From Streptomyces sp. SCL15-4 (GTDB taxonomy: Bacteria > Actinomycetota > Actinomycetes > Streptomycetales > Streptomycetaceae), in the NCBI RefSeq assembly GCF_033366695.1, contig NZ_JAOBTQ010000001.1:4154001-4218000 (forward strand): 64,000 nucleotides of DNA, given 5' to 3'. The position numbers and the translations under genes are program-made. Positions 25,759 to 34,782 of this stretch are shown here, piece after piece; position 1 is the first letter of the stretch; each line of letters opens with the position of its first letter. The notes under the pieces are model-generated. The model was not told the origin of the DNA. It worked only from the letters and a program-made list of their open reading frames with translations, and ran no database searches.

Positions 25759-27585
25759 ATGGGGCACTACAAGTCGAATCTCCGCGACATCGAGTTCAAT
25801 CTCTTCGAAGTACTCGGGCGCGACAAGGTGTACGGCACCGGCCCGTTCGAGGAGATGGACGTCGAGACCGCCAAGAGCATCCTGGAGGAGATGACCCGCC
25901 TCTCGGAGAACGAGCTGGCCGAGTCCTTCACCGACGCCGACCGCAACCCGCCGGTCTTCGACCCGGAGACCAACACCGCGCCGGTCCCGGAGTCGTTCAA
26001 GAAGAGCTACCAGGCCTACATGGACTCCGAGTACTGGCGTCTCGGCCTGCCCGAGGAGATCGGCGGCACCACCTCGCCGCGCTCCCTGATCTGGGCCTAC
26101 GCCGAGCTGATCCTGGGCGCCAACCCGGCCGTGTGGATGTACTCCTCGGGCCCGGCGTTCGCCGGCATCCTCTTCGAGGAGGGCAACGAGGTCCAGAAGC
26201 ACATCGCGAAGATCGCCACGGAGAAGCAGTGGGGCTCCACGATGGTGCTCACCGAGCCCGACGCGGGCTCGGACGTCGGCGCCGGCCGCACCAAGGCGGT
26301 CCAGCAGGAGGACGGCTCCTGGCACATCGAGGGCGTGAAGCGCTTCATCACCTCGGGTGAGCACGACATGTCGGAGAACATCCTCCACTACGTGCTCGCG
26401 CGCCCCGAGGGCGCCGGCCCCGGCACCAAGGGCCTGTCCCTCTTCCTCGTGCCGAAGTACCTGTTCGACTTCGAGACCGGCGAGCTGGGCGAGCGCAACG
26501 GCGTCTACGCCACCAACGTCGAGCACAAGATGGGCCTGAAGGCGTCCAACACGTGCGAGATGACCTTCGGCGACCGGCACCCCGCCAAGGGCTGGCTGAT
26601 CGGCGACAAGCACGACGGCATCCGCCAGATGTTCCGCATCATCGAGTTCGCCCGCATGATGGTCGGCACGAAGGCGATCTCCACGCTCTCCACCGGCTAC
26701 CTGAACGCGCTGGAGTACGCCAAGGAGCGCGTCCAGGGTCCGGACCTGGCGAACTTCATGGACAAGACCGCGCCCAAGGTCACCATCACCCACCACCCCG
26801 ACGTGCGCCGCGCGCTGATCACGCAGAAGGCGTACGCGGAGGGCATGCGCGCCCTGGTGCTGTACACCGCCTCGATCCAGGACGCCATCCAGATCAAGGA
26901 GGCGAACGGCGAGGACGCCTCCGCCGACCACGCGCTGAACGACCTGCTGCTGCCGATCGTCAAGGGCTACGGCTCCGAGAAGGGCTACGAGCAGCTGGCC
27001 CAGTCGCTGCAGACCTTCGGCGGCTCCGGCTTCCTGCAGGAGTACCCGATCGAGCAGTACATCCGGGACTCCAAGATCGACACCCTGTACGAGGGCACCA
27101 CGGCGATCCAGGGCCAGGACTTCTTCTTCCGGAAGATCGTCCGCAACCAGGGCGCCGCGCTGAACTCCCTCGCCGAGGACATCAAGAAGTTCCTGGCCCT
27201 CGGCACCGGCGGCGAGGAGCTGGCGGGCGCCCGGGAGCAGCTGGCCAAGGCCGCCGTGGAGCTGGAGGCGATCGTCGGCGTGATGCTGACCGACCTCGCC
27301 GCCACCGAGCAGGACACCAAGAACATCTACAAGGTCGGCCTCAACACCACGCGCCTGCTCATGGCCTCCGGTGACGTGGTCGTCGGCTACCTCCTGCTCA
27401 AGGGCGCCGCGATCGCCGCCGAGAAGCTGGCGACCGCCTCGGCGAAGGACAAGGCGTTCTACACCGGCAAGATCGCCGCGGCGAAGTTCTTCGCGGCGAA
27501 CGTCCTGCCGGGCGTCACCCTCGCCCGCAAGGTCGCCGGAAACGTCGAGCTGGACCTGATGGAGCTGGACGAGGCCGCGTTCTAG
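25759..27585 (+). CDS. Acyl-CoA dehydrogenase, large (about 600-residue) form
   Basis: A 608-residue FAD enzyme of fatty-acid beta-oxidation that introduces the alpha-beta double bond. The N-terminal helical region includes [15 protein letters not shown]. The FAD-binding block is [17 protein letters not shown] and [14 protein letters not shown]. The catalytic Glu lies in [20 protein letters not shown]. The extra C-terminal helical region from about residue 470 places it with the longer class rather than the 380-residue short-chain enzymes. ATG 25759 is chosen over an in-frame GTG 11 codons earlier because ACGGAG lies 8 bases upstream. It probably transfers electrons to ETF encoded elsewhere. 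A hairpin follows. Confidence 0.92.
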   Translation: MGHYKSNLRDIEFNLFEVLGRDKVYGTGPFEEMDVETAKSILEEMTRLSENELAESFTDADRNPPVFDPETNTAPVPESFKKSYQAYMDSEYWRLGLPEEIGGTTSPRSLIWAYAELILGANPAVWMYSSGPAFAGILFEEGNEVQKHIAKIATEKQWGSTMVLTEPDAGSDVGAGRTKAVQQEDGSWHIEGVKRFITSGEHDMSENILHYVLARPEGAGPGTKGLSLFLVPKYLFDFETGELGERNGVYATNVEHKMGLKASNTCEMTFGDRHPAKGWLIGDKHDGIRQMFRIIEFARMMVGTKAISTLSTGYLNALEYAKERVQGPDLANFMDKTAPKVTITHHPDVRRALITQKAYAEGMRALVLYTASIQDAIQIKEANGEDASADHALNDLLLPIVKGYGSEKGYEQLAQSLQTFGGSGFLQEYPIEQYIRDSKIDTLYEGTTAIQGQDFFFRKIVRNQGAALNSLAEDIKKFLALGTGGEELAGAREQLAKAAVELEAIVGVMLTDLAATEQDTKNIYKVGLNTTRLLMASGDVVVGYLLLKGAAIAAEKLATASAKDKAFYTGKIAAAKFFAANVLPGVTLARKVAGNVELDLMELDEAAF

Positions 27586-27645
27586 GTCCCGGCGTTCCGG
27601 ACGCCCGGTTTCCGACGTTCCGGACGTCCCCGTCGATTCCTCACA

Positions 27646-27676
27646 CGGGCCCGCTCTCTTTCCGGGAGCGGGCCCG
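27646..27676 (+). terminator. Hairpin after acyl-CoA dehydrogenase
   Basis: A perfect 11-bp stem (cgggcccgctc with gagcgggcccg) with a 9-base loop lies 60 bases after the stop. It overlaps a possible GTG at 27676, which argues for the later ATG as start of the next gene. Confidence 0.75.
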
Positions 27677-27699
27677 TGCACGTCGTTAAGGTGAATCCC

Positions 27700-28998
27700 A
27701 TGAGCGCACCAGCCCGCTTCGACCGCGGCCACACCGACGACCTGATGTCCTTCCTGGCGGCCTGCCCGTCGCCGTACCACGCCGTGGCGAACACCGCCGA
27801 GCGGCTGGAGAAGGCGGGCTTCCGGCAGGTCGCGGAGACGGACGCCTGGGACGGGACGCACGGCGGCAAGTACGTGCTGCGCGGCGGTGCGATCGTGGCC
27901 TGGTACGTGCCCGAGGGGGCCGAGCCGCACACCCCGTTCCACATCATCGGCGCGCACACCGACTCCCCGAGCCTGCGGATCAAGCCGCGCCCGGACAGCG
28001 GGGCGCACGGCTGGCGCCAGGTCGCCGTGGAGATCTACGGCGGCCCGCTGCTCAACTCCTGGCTGGACCGCGACCTCGGGCTCGCCGGCCGGCTGTCCCT
28101 GCGCGACGGCTCCTCGGTCCTGGTCAACGTGGACCGGCCGCTGCTGCGGGTGCCGCAGCTCGCCATCCACCTGGACCGCACGGTCGGCTCCGAAGGGCTG
28201 AAGCTCGACAAGCAGCGGCATCTGCAGCCGGTGTGGGGCCTCGGCGACGACGTGCGCGACGGGGACCTCATCGCCTTCCTGGAGCAGGAGGCCGGGCTGA
28301 CCGCGGGCTCGGTGACCGGCTGGGACCTGATGACCCATCCGGTCGAGCCGCCGGCCTACCTCGGCCGGGACCGGGAGCTGGTCGCCGGTCCGCGCATGGA
28401 CAACCTGCTGTCCGTGCACGCCGGTGCCGCCGCTCTCGCCGCCGTCGCGGCCTCCGGCGCCCCGCTCCCCCGCATCCCGGTGCTGGCCGCCTTCGACCAC
28501 GAGGAGAACGGCTCGCAGTCGGACACCGGCGCCGACGGCCCGCTGCTCGGCTCCGTCCTGGAGCGTTCGGTGCTCGCGCGCGGCGGGACGTTCGAGGACC
28601 GGGCCCGCGCCTTCGCCGGTTCGGTCTGCCTGTCCTCCGACACCGGTCACGCCGTGCACCCCAACTACGCGGAGCGGCACGACCCGACGCACCACCCGCG
28701 GGTCAACGGCGGCCCGATCCTCAAGGTCAACGTCAACAACCGCTACGCGACCGACGGTTCGGGACGCGCGGTGTTCGCCGCGGCCTGCGAGAAGGCGGGC
28801 GTGCCGTTCCAGAGCTTCGTCTCGAACAACTCCATGCCGTGCGGCACCACCATCGGCCCGATCACCGCCGCCCGGCACGGCATCCGCACGGTGGACATCG
28901 GCGTGGCGATCCTCTCCATGCACAGCGTCCGCGAACTGTGCGGCGCCGACGACCCGTTCCTCCTCGCGAACGCCCTGACGGCCTTCCTGGAGGGCTAG
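27700..28998 (+). CDS. apeB: M18 family aminopeptidase
   Basis: A 432-residue cytosolic dinuclear-zinc aminopeptidase that removes N-terminal residues from peptides, with a family preference for acidic ones. Metal ligands are visible in FHIIGAHTDSPSL, LVAGPRMDNLLS, LAAFDHEENGS (the catalytic Glu pair), SSDTGHAVHPN and the final LSMHSVREL. The overall length matches M18 enzymes (about 430-470). ATG 27700 has AAGGTGA 5 bases upstream; an in-frame GTG at 27676 lies in the terminator hairpin and was rejected. Probably a monocistronic housekeeping gene. Confidence 0.92.
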   Translation: MSAPARFDRGHTDDLMSFLAACPSPYHAVANTAERLEKAGFRQVAETDAWDGTHGGKYVLRGGAIVAWYVPEGAEPHTPFHIIGAHTDSPSLRIKPRPDSGAHGWRQVAVEIYGGPLLNSWLDRDLGLAGRLSLRDGSSVLVNVDRPLLRVPQLAIHLDRTVGSEGLKLDKQRHLQPVWGLGDDVRDGDLIAFLEQEAGLTAGSVTGWDLMTHPVEPPAYLGRDRELVAGPRMDNLLSVHAGAAALAAVAASGAPLPRIPVLAAFDHEENGSQSDTGADGPLLGSVLERSVLARGGTFEDRARAFAGSVCLSSDTGHAVHPNYAERHDPTHHPRVNGGPILKVNVNNRYATDGSGRAVFAAACEKAGVPFQSFVSNNSMPCGTTIGPITAARHGIRTVDIGVAILSMHSVRELCGADDPFLLANALTAFLEG

Positions 28999-29064
28999 CC
29001 GCGACCCCGCCGGGTACCCGGACGACACCGGAGATTCCGGAACCGGAAGGGGAGGCGAGGTCTC

Positions 29065-29322
29065 ATGGGTCTCGGCGGATGCATCATCCTCATCGGCGTG
29101 GGGGCCATTCTGACGTTCGCGACCGACTGGCACATGAAGGGCGTCAACGTCACCGTCGTCGGCCTGATCCTGATGGCCGTCGGTCTGATCGGCGTCGCGA
29201 CGTTCAGCGGGATCGCCCGCCGCCGCCGCGTGGTCGTCCCGCCGACGACACCGGTGGTGGAGGAGGAGCCCCACCGCCACCACCACCGCGTCGACGGCTA
29301 CTCGGACGGCTACGGCGTCTGA
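29065..29322 (+). CDS. DUF6458 family small membrane protein
   Basis: An 85-residue protein with two membrane helices (CIILIGVGAILTFAT and VNVTVVGLILMAVGLIGVATF) and a basic then His-rich tail (RRRR, EEPHRHHHR). The first half matches DUF6458, a small actinobacterial membrane family of unknown role. A GGGGAGGCGAGG purine run precedes the ATG at 29065. The HRHHHR stretch could bind metal, but this is only a suggestion. Confidence 0.8.
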   Translation: MGLGGCIILIGVGAILTFATDWHMKGVNVTVVGLILMAVGLIGVATFSGIARRRRVVVPPTTPVVEEEPHRHHHRVDGYSDGYGV

Positions 29323-29334
29323 GCCGGCGCCTGC

Positions 29335-31155
29335 CTACTGCTCGTCCATGCCCGCCAGGACGAGCGGCAGGCGGTCCGTCCCGCCCGCTGTGAGACGGAG
29401 CGGGACGCCCCAGTCCTGCTGGTGCACGTGGCAGGCGGGGTACTCGTTGGCCGGATCGTCGTCGCACGACGCGGCCATCGCGGAGACGTGCAGGACGCCC
29501 TCGGGCACGGCCGGGTTCAGTTCCAGCTCGCGGGACAGGTCGGTGTCGGCCCCTTCGCCCTTGAGCAGCAGCTCGGGCGGGGTGGCGGAGACCAGCAGAC
29601 GGGTCGAGGGGCCGTAGCGGGTGTCGAGTTTCTGGCCCGCCGGGGCCTGGAAGATCACGTCCAGGCTCAGACGGCCGGGCGCGACCTCGGTGGCCGCCCG
29701 CCGGGTGCGGTGGGCGACCGACTCCACGCGCACCGCCTCCTCGGGCAGCCGCAGCCGGGTCAGCCGGTGCCGGGCCGACTCCACCACCACGATGTCCTCG
29801 CCGACGAGGACGGCGTCGCTGGGTTCGCGCAGGTCGGTGGCGAGCGTGGTGACCTCGCCGGTGGCGGGGTCGTAGCGGCGCAGGGCGTGGTTGTAGGTGT
29901 CGGCGACGGCGACCGAGCCGTCCGGCAGGGCGGTGACGCCCAGCGGGTGCTGGAAGAGGGCCTGCTCCGCGGCGCCGTCCCGGTGGCCGAAGTCGAACAG
30001 GCCGGTGCCGACGGCGGTGTGCACATGGCCGTCGGTGTCCACCCAGCGCAGGGCGCTCGTCTCGGAGTCGGCGAGCCACAGCCGGTCGGCGGTGGCCGCG
30101 AGGCCGGAGGGCTGGGCGAACCATGCCTCGGCGCCGGGGCCGTCCACCAGGCCCTCGTTGGTGGTGCCGGCCGCCACCGCGACCGTCCGGCCCTCCGGGT
30201 CGTACGTCCACAGCTGGTGGACGCCCGCCATCGCGATCCACACCCTGCCGCCGAAGACCGCCACGTCCCACGGGGAGGAGAGGTCCACCTCGCGGGCCGG
30301 GCCGGAGTTCGCCGAGCCCTGCCACCACTGCCTGCCGGTGCCCGCCAGGGTCGTCACCTCGCCGGTGGCCGGGTCCAGCCGGCGCAGGGCGTGGTTGACG
30401 GTGTCGGCGACCACCACCGAGCCGTCGTCCAGCAGGGCGAGGCCCTGCGGCTCGTTGAAGGACGCCTGGTCCGGGCCGCCGTCGGCGAAGCCGCGCGTGC
30501 CGGTGCCGAGCCGCCGCACGACCGTCTCGGCGTCCTCGGCCAGCTCCACCAGCTGGTGCCGGGTGGTGTCGCTGACCAGGAAGTTCCCCGACGGCAGCAG
30601 CAGCGCCTTGCCGGGGAAGCGCAGCGTCGTCGGCTCGGGCTCCGGCGGCACGTAGGGACCGTCGCCGCGGCGCAGGGTGCCCTTCGCCGCGTGCTCGGCC
30701 TCCAGCTCCTCGACCAGCCGCTCGATGGCGTGCGCGTGGCCCTCGCCGGCGTGCTGCGCGACGACGTAGCCCTCGGGGTCGATCACCACGAGGGTGGGCC
30801 AGGCGCGCACCGCGTACTGCTTCCAGGTGGCCAGCTCCGGGTCGTCCAGGACCGGGTGCGCCACGCCGTAGCGCTCGACGGCGTCCACGACCGCCCGGTG
30901 GTCGGCCTCGTGCACGAACTTCGGCGAGTGCACCCCGATCACCACGAGCGTGTCCCGGTGCTTCTCCTCCAGCTCGCGCAGCTCGTCCAGGACGTGCAGG
31001 CAGTTGATGCAGCAGAAGGTCCAGAAGTCCAGGACGACTATGCGTCCGCGCAGGTCGGAGAGGGCGTACTGACGGCCTCCCGTGTTCAGCCAGCCGCCCT
31101 TGCCGATCAGCTCGGGGGCGCGTACTCGGGCGCGTCGGGGTGCGGAGTCGGTCAT
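29335..31155 (-). CDS. Thioredoxin-like protein with NHL-repeat propeller
   Basis: A 606-residue cytosolic protein with a redoxin domain at residues about 15-165 and an NHL-type six-bladed beta-propeller at about 185-480, followed by a beta-rich tail. The redox motif is C49-I-N-C52 (WTFCCINCLH), typical of the TlpA-like group. Propeller blades show repeated LPDGSVAVADTYNHALRR-type motifs. The architecture is that of NHLRC2-like proteins. No signal peptide is visible. The role is probably thiol redox or a scaffold, not established. The ATG at 31155 is the first start giving an intact redoxin domain. Confidence 0.85.
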   Translation of the reverse strand: MTDSAPRRARVRAPELIGKGGWLNTGGRQYALSDLRGRIVVLDFWTFCCINCLHVLDELRELEEKHRDTLVVIGVHSPKFVHEADHRAVVDAVERYGVAHPVLDDPELATWKQYAVRAWPTLVVIDPEGYVVAQHAGEGHAHAIERLVEELEAEHAAKGTLRRGDGPYVPPEPEPTTLRFPGKALLLPSGNFLVSDTTRHQLVELAEDAETVVRRLGTGTRGFADGGPDQASFNEPQGLALLDDGSVVVADTVNHALRRLDPATGEVTTLAGTGRQWWQGSANSGPAREVDLSSPWDVAVFGGRVWIAMAGVHQLWTYDPEGRTVAVAAGTTNEGLVDGPGAEAWFAQPSGLAATADRLWLADSETSALRWVDTDGHVHTAVGTGLFDFGHRDGAAEQALFQHPLGVTALPDGSVAVADTYNHALRRYDPATGEVTTLATDLREPSDAVLVGEDIVVVESARHRLTRLRLPEEAVRVESVAHRTRRAATEVAPGRLSLDVIFQAPAGQKLDTRYGPSTRLLVSATPPELLLKGEGADTDLSRELELNPAVPEGVLHVSAMAASCDDDPANEYPACHVHQQDWGVPLRLTAGGTDRLPLVLAGMDEQ

Positions 31156-31249
31156 GGTTCCAAGGGTGCCACCTGGCGCCGGCGGACGTTCGAGCGCCTG
31201 TGGACAACCCGGCCCGGCAGGGCCGGGCCGTGGACAACGGGCCGGGTCG

Positions 31250-32110
31250 TCAGTCCTGGCGGACCACGTTCCGGCCGGGGCCGCCGGAGAGGGTGTCGCG
31301 ACCCGCGCCGCCGTAGAGCCGGTCGTTGCCGCTGTTGCCGTAGAGGGTGTCATTGCCGCTGTTGCCGTACAGCGTGTCGTCGCCCTTGCCGCCGTACAGG
31401 CTGTCGGCACCGGCCCCGCCGGTGAGCGTGTCCTTGCCGTCGTCGCCGGACAGGTACTGGCCCCCGGAGCCGCCGTGCAGCGTGTCGTCGCCCTTGCCGC
31501 CCTGCGCGATGTTGCCGCCGCCGGCCGCGTTGATCGTGTCGTTGCCGTCGCCGCCCCAGGCCAGGCCCTCCTTGCCGACCGAGAGGGTGTCGTCGCCCGC
31601 GTCACCCGAGACGTAGGCACCGTCGAGCCGGCCCGAGTCGGTCGCCTTGTCGTTGCCGGCGCCCAGCGAGATCTGGGCGTAGGAGTAGATCTGGTCGGTG
31701 CCGTTGTTGTAGGCGACCGTGTCGTTGCGGTCGCCGAGGTTCATGACCAGGGCGGCGTAGGGGTCCTGGCTGTCCACGCTGGTGACCGTGCAGGAGACCT
31801 TGGTGCGGTCCGCGGCGACGGGATGGCCGCAGCCGTGGCCCGCCTCGACCGGCACCACGTCGTCGATCAGGTAGGTGATGCCCGTACGGTCCGCGGTGAG
31901 CGTGGCGGTGACGGTGGCCTTGTTGGCCTGGCCGGCGGCGGCCTGGTAGGTGAGCTGCCAGTCGTACTCGTTGACCTCGGCGGTGGCCGGCGCCGTGGCG
32001 GCGCCGGCGGCGCCGGCCAGGGTGAGCGGGACGGCCAGTGCCGTGCCGAGGACCAGCATCACCGCCGGGACGGCGCGGAGCACCCGGCGGCGGACGGGAC
32101 GAGCGGGCAT
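31250..32110 (-). CDS. Secreted RTX-type calcium-binding repeat protein
   Basis: A 286-residue exported protein. Residues 1-38 form a signal peptide ([11 protein letters not shown] then a hydrophobic core, AGAATA). The middle is a beta-rich domain with two Cys residues (GHGCGHP, KVSCTV) likely to form a disulphide. The last 100 residues consist of GG-x-G-x-D nonapeptides ([39 protein letters not shown]), the calcium-binding beta-roll repeat. There is no type I secretion system nearby; the Sec signal peptide replaces it. The ATG at 32110 with GGAGG 5 bases upstream was chosen over an ATG 31 codons earlier that would hide the signal peptide. Confidence 0.85.
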   Translation of the reverse strand: MPARPVRRRVLRAVPAVMLVLGTALAVPLTLAGAAGAATAPATAEVNEYDWQLTYQAAAGQANKATVTATLTADRTGITYLIDDVVPVEAGHGCGHPVAADRTKVSCTVTSVDSQDPYAALVMNLGDRNDTVAYNNGTDQIYSYAQISLGAGNDKATDSGRLDGAYVSGDAGDDTLSVGKEGLAWGGDGNDTINAAGGGNIAQGGKGDDTLHGGSGGQYLSGDDGKDTLTGGAGADSLYGGKGDDTLYGNSGNDTLYGNSGNDRLYGGAGRDTLSGGPGRNVVRQD

Positions 32111-32393
32111 GGAAACCTCCGAGAGGACGTGCGCGGTCGTGCGCCTTACGTACGTTCCGACTCGGTTGCCGGCCGTCCGGTTGGGCAACTGCCGCGTAAG
32201 CACGCGAAGTTCATCCCGGCGTCACCTCGCAGCCGGACGGATTCCGCCTCCCGGCCGGACGAGGGCACGGCCCGCCGTCCCGACCGGTCCGGCGGCGCCT
32301 CCCCGTGCCGGCCGCCGGCCGCGGAGGCGGCCGGCGGGCTCGGAGTATGACGGCTTTGTGACGATCGCCCGTCGCCGGGGAAGCCTGATCCGT

Positions 32394-32888
32394 ATGAGAT
32401 TCCTCGTACGCGACCGGATCCTCGGCATCGGTGACGACTGGTGGATCGAGGACGAGCACGGCCGGAAGGTCTACCTCGTCGACGGCAAGGCCATGCGGCT
32501 GCGGGACACCTTCGAGCTGAAGGACACCGAGGGGCGGGTCCTGATCGACATCCACCAGAAGATGTTCGCGCTGCGCGACACCATGGTGATCGAACGGGAC
32601 GGCGAGGCGCTGGCCCGGATCCGGCGCAAGCGGCTGTCGCTGCTGCGCAACCACTACCGGGTCGCCCTGGTGGACGGCACCGAGCTGGACGTCAGCGGCA
32701 AGATCCTGGACCGGGAGTTCGCCGTCGAGTACGACGGCGAACTCCTCGCGGTCATCTCCCGCCGCCTGCTGTCCGTCCGCGACACCTACGGCGTGGACGT
32801 CGTCCGGGAGGACGCCGACCCGGCGCTGGTGATCGCGGTGGCGGTGTGCGTGATCCACCTCGCCGAGAAGGAGCGCGAGGAGGACTGA
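32394..32888 (+). CDS. LURP-one-related (phospholipid scramblase-like) protein
   Basis: A 164-residue protein of the LURP-one-related/YxjI fold, related to the Tubby/scramblase C-terminal barrel. It has repeated strand motifs RFLVRDRILGIGDDWWIEDE, KVYLVDGKAMRLRDTFEL and VLIDIHQKMFALRDTMVIE. No membrane segment apart from a weak hydrophobic stretch near the end (ALVIAVAVCVIHLA). Function in bacteria is unknown. ATG 32394 was chosen because the fold starts there; an in-frame GTG 12 codons earlier is possible. The 283-base upstream gap holds divergent promoters and a GC-rich dyad at 32314-32335. Confidence 0.82.
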   Translation: MRFLVRDRILGIGDDWWIEDEHGRKVYLVDGKAMRLRDTFELKDTEGRVLIDIHQKMFALRDTMVIERDGEALARIRRKRLSLLRNHYRVALVDGTELDVSGKILDREFAVEYDGELLAVISRRLLSVRDTYGVDVVREDADPALVIAVAVCVIHLAEKEREED

Positions 32889-32920
32889 CCCGGGCCGGGC
32901 GCGCCGTCGGTGAGAGGCGC

Positions 32921-33721
32921 TCAGCCCCGGTGCCGGGGCGGCTCCAGGCCCAGGACGCGGTCCTTGAGGGCGGGGAACTGCTCGCGGGTCGCGGCCACCT
33001 TCGCCGGGTCGATGTCGACCGTGAGGACCTCCTCGCCGGAGCCGGCCTCCGCGAGCACCTCGCCCCACGGATCCACCACGATCGAGTGACCCGCCTGCGG
33101 AACTCCGGCATGCGTCCCGGCCGTTCCACAGGCGAGCACGAACGCCTGGTTCTCCACCGCCCGCGCCTGAGCCAGCAGCGTCCAGTGCGCGCGTCGCCGC
33201 TCGGGCCAGCCCGCCGGGATCACCAGCGTCTCGGCACCGGCGTCGACCAGTGAGCGGAAGAGTTCGGGGAAACGGAGGTCGTAGCAGGTGGCCACGCCGA
33301 TCGTGGTGCCGGGCAGCCGGACCGTCACCAGGTCCCGCCCCGCGCCCATCAGCACGGCCTCGCCCTTGTCGAAGCCGAAGCGGTGGATCTTGCGGTAGGC
33401 CGCGGCCAGTTCACCGGAGGGGGAGAAAACGAGAGAGGTGTTGTAGAGGGGGCCCTCAGGGTCTCGTTCCGGGATGGAGCCCGCGTGCAGCCACACGCCC
33501 GCGTCGCTCGCCGCCTTGGCCATCGTCTCGTACGTCGGCCCTTCGAGCGGCTCGGCCTCGCGGCCGAACTCCTCGTAGGCGAAGGCACCGGTGGTCCACA
33601 GCTCCGGAAGGACGACGAGGTCGGCACCGCTCTGCTCCCGCACCAGCGCGGCCACGCGCTGCCGCCGGGAGTCGACCGGCTCCCTCTCGTCCACGGCTGT
33701 CTGGATCAGCGAGGCGCGCAC
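32921..33721 (-). CDS. Carbon-nitrogen hydrolase (nitrilase superfamily, omega-amidase-like)
   Basis: A 266-residue cytosolic hydrolase of amides with the Glu-Lys-Cys triad: Glu40 (VVLPELW), Lys111 (YRKIHRFGF) and Cys146 (GVATCYDLRFPEL). The size and motifs fit omega-amidase/Nit-type enzymes that remove ammonia from alpha-ketoglutaramate or deaminated glutathione. The start is GTG at 33721 with AGGA about 10 bases upstream. An ATG 17 codons earlier lies among non-conserved residues. It diverges from the MDMPI-family gene by 184 bases. Confidence 0.87.
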   Translation of the reverse strand: MRASLIQTAVDEREPVDSRRQRVAALVREQSGADLVVLPELWTTGAFAYEEFGREAEPLEGPTYETMAKAASDAGVWLHAGSIPERDPEGPLYNTSLVFSPSGELAAAYRKIHRFGFDKGEAVLMGAGRDLVTVRLPGTTIGVATCYDLRFPELFRSLVDAGAETLVIPAGWPERRRAHWTLLAQARAVENQAFVLACGTAGTHAGVPQAGHSIVVDPWGEVLAEAGSGEEVLTVDIDPAKVAATREQFPALKDRVLGLEPPRHRG

Positions 33722-33905
33722 ACTACCACCGTCCTGGGATTCAAGTCGTCCACACGGGCCTACGATCGTCACACGAAAGCACTGCCGGGGTGCCTTTCCG
33801 CAGCGTAACTTAGCGTCTCAAGACACCCGCCGAAGTGCAGCCGCCGTCCGCCGGCAACGCCGCCGCAAACCCGCCCGTGTACCGACCGCCGAGGGGTCCC
33901 GTTCC

Positions 33906-34730
33906 GTGAGTCTGCATCCCACTCTCCAGCCCTACGCCGACGCCTGGACGCACTCCATCGAAGCGATATCCGAGATGGCGCAGTCGCTCGTCGAGGGCGA
34001 GTGGAACCGGCGGACCCCGTGCCCCGGCTGGTCGGTGCGCGACATCGTGTCCCATGTCATCGGCATGGACTGCGAGATGCTCGGCGACCCGCGCCCCATC
34101 CACGCCCTGCCGCGCGACCTCTTCCACGTCGCCACCGAGCACCAGCGCTACATGGAGATGCAGGTCGACGTCCGCCGCCACCACACCGCGCCGGAGATGA
34201 CGGCCGAGCTGGAGTACACGGTCATCCGCCGCAACCGCCAGCTGCGGGGCGAGTCCCGGGACCCCGGCACCCTGGTGCGCGGCCCGCTCGGCAAGGAGAT
34301 CACCCTGGAGCAGTCCTACCGTATGCGGGCGTTCGACGTGTGGGTGCACGAGCAGGACCTGCGCACGGCCCTCGGCCGGCCCGGCAACCTGGACTCGCCG
34401 GGCGCGTACGTCACCCGGGACGTGCTGCTGGACGCGCTGCCCAAGGTCGTCGCGCGGGACGCCGACGCCCCGCGCAGCTCGGCGATCGTGTTCGACGTGC
34501 ACGGCCCGGTCGAGTTCCTGCGGACCGTCCGCGTCGACATCCAGGGCCGCGGCACGGTGGAGACCGTCCCCGCGCTCGGCCCCGCCGCCACGCTCACCCT
34601 CGACTGGGAGACCTATGTCCGCCTGGCCTGCGGCCGGGTCTCCCCGGAGGCGGTGTCCGACCGGGTGAAGACGGAGGGCGACCAGGAGCTGGCGGCGGCG
34701 ATCCTGCGCCACTTCGCGGTCACGCCGTAG
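33906..34730 (+). CDS. Maleylpyruvate isomerase family (MDMPI/DinB-like) protein
   Basis: A 274-residue protein with an N-terminal DinB-like four-helix bundle (TPCPGWSVRDIVSHVIGMDCEM, the MDMPI_N signature, and later AFDVWVHEQDLR with the metal-binding His) and a C-terminal sterol-carrier-like domain from about 185. The family includes mycothiol-dependent maleylpyruvate isomerase and mycothiol S-transferases, which fits an actinobacterium. The His residues for divalent metal are kept. The substrate is unknown. GTG 33906 has GAGGGG 9 bases upstream. Confidence 0.85.
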   Translation: MSLHPTLQPYADAWTHSIEAISEMAQSLVEGEWNRRTPCPGWSVRDIVSHVIGMDCEMLGDPRPIHALPRDLFHVATEHQRYMEMQVDVRRHHTAPEMTAELEYTVIRRNRQLRGESRDPGTLVRGPLGKEITLEQSYRMRAFDVWVHEQDLRTALGRPGNLDSPGAYVTRDVLLDALPKVVARDADAPRSSAIVFDVHGPVEFLRTVRVDIQGRGTVETVPALGPAATLTLDWETYVRLACGRVSPEAVSDRVKTEGDQELAAAILRHFAVTP

Positions 34731-34782
34731 CCCCGCGCCGGCCGCGGGCGCCGGTCGCGCGGGCGCCGGGAGCCGCGGGCGC

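Noticed and set aside
32314..32335. Strong GC hairpin as a terminator
   Set aside because: It lies between divergent genes with no transcript ending there, and its all-GC/CG words are common in this DNA; a regulatory role cannot be shown.
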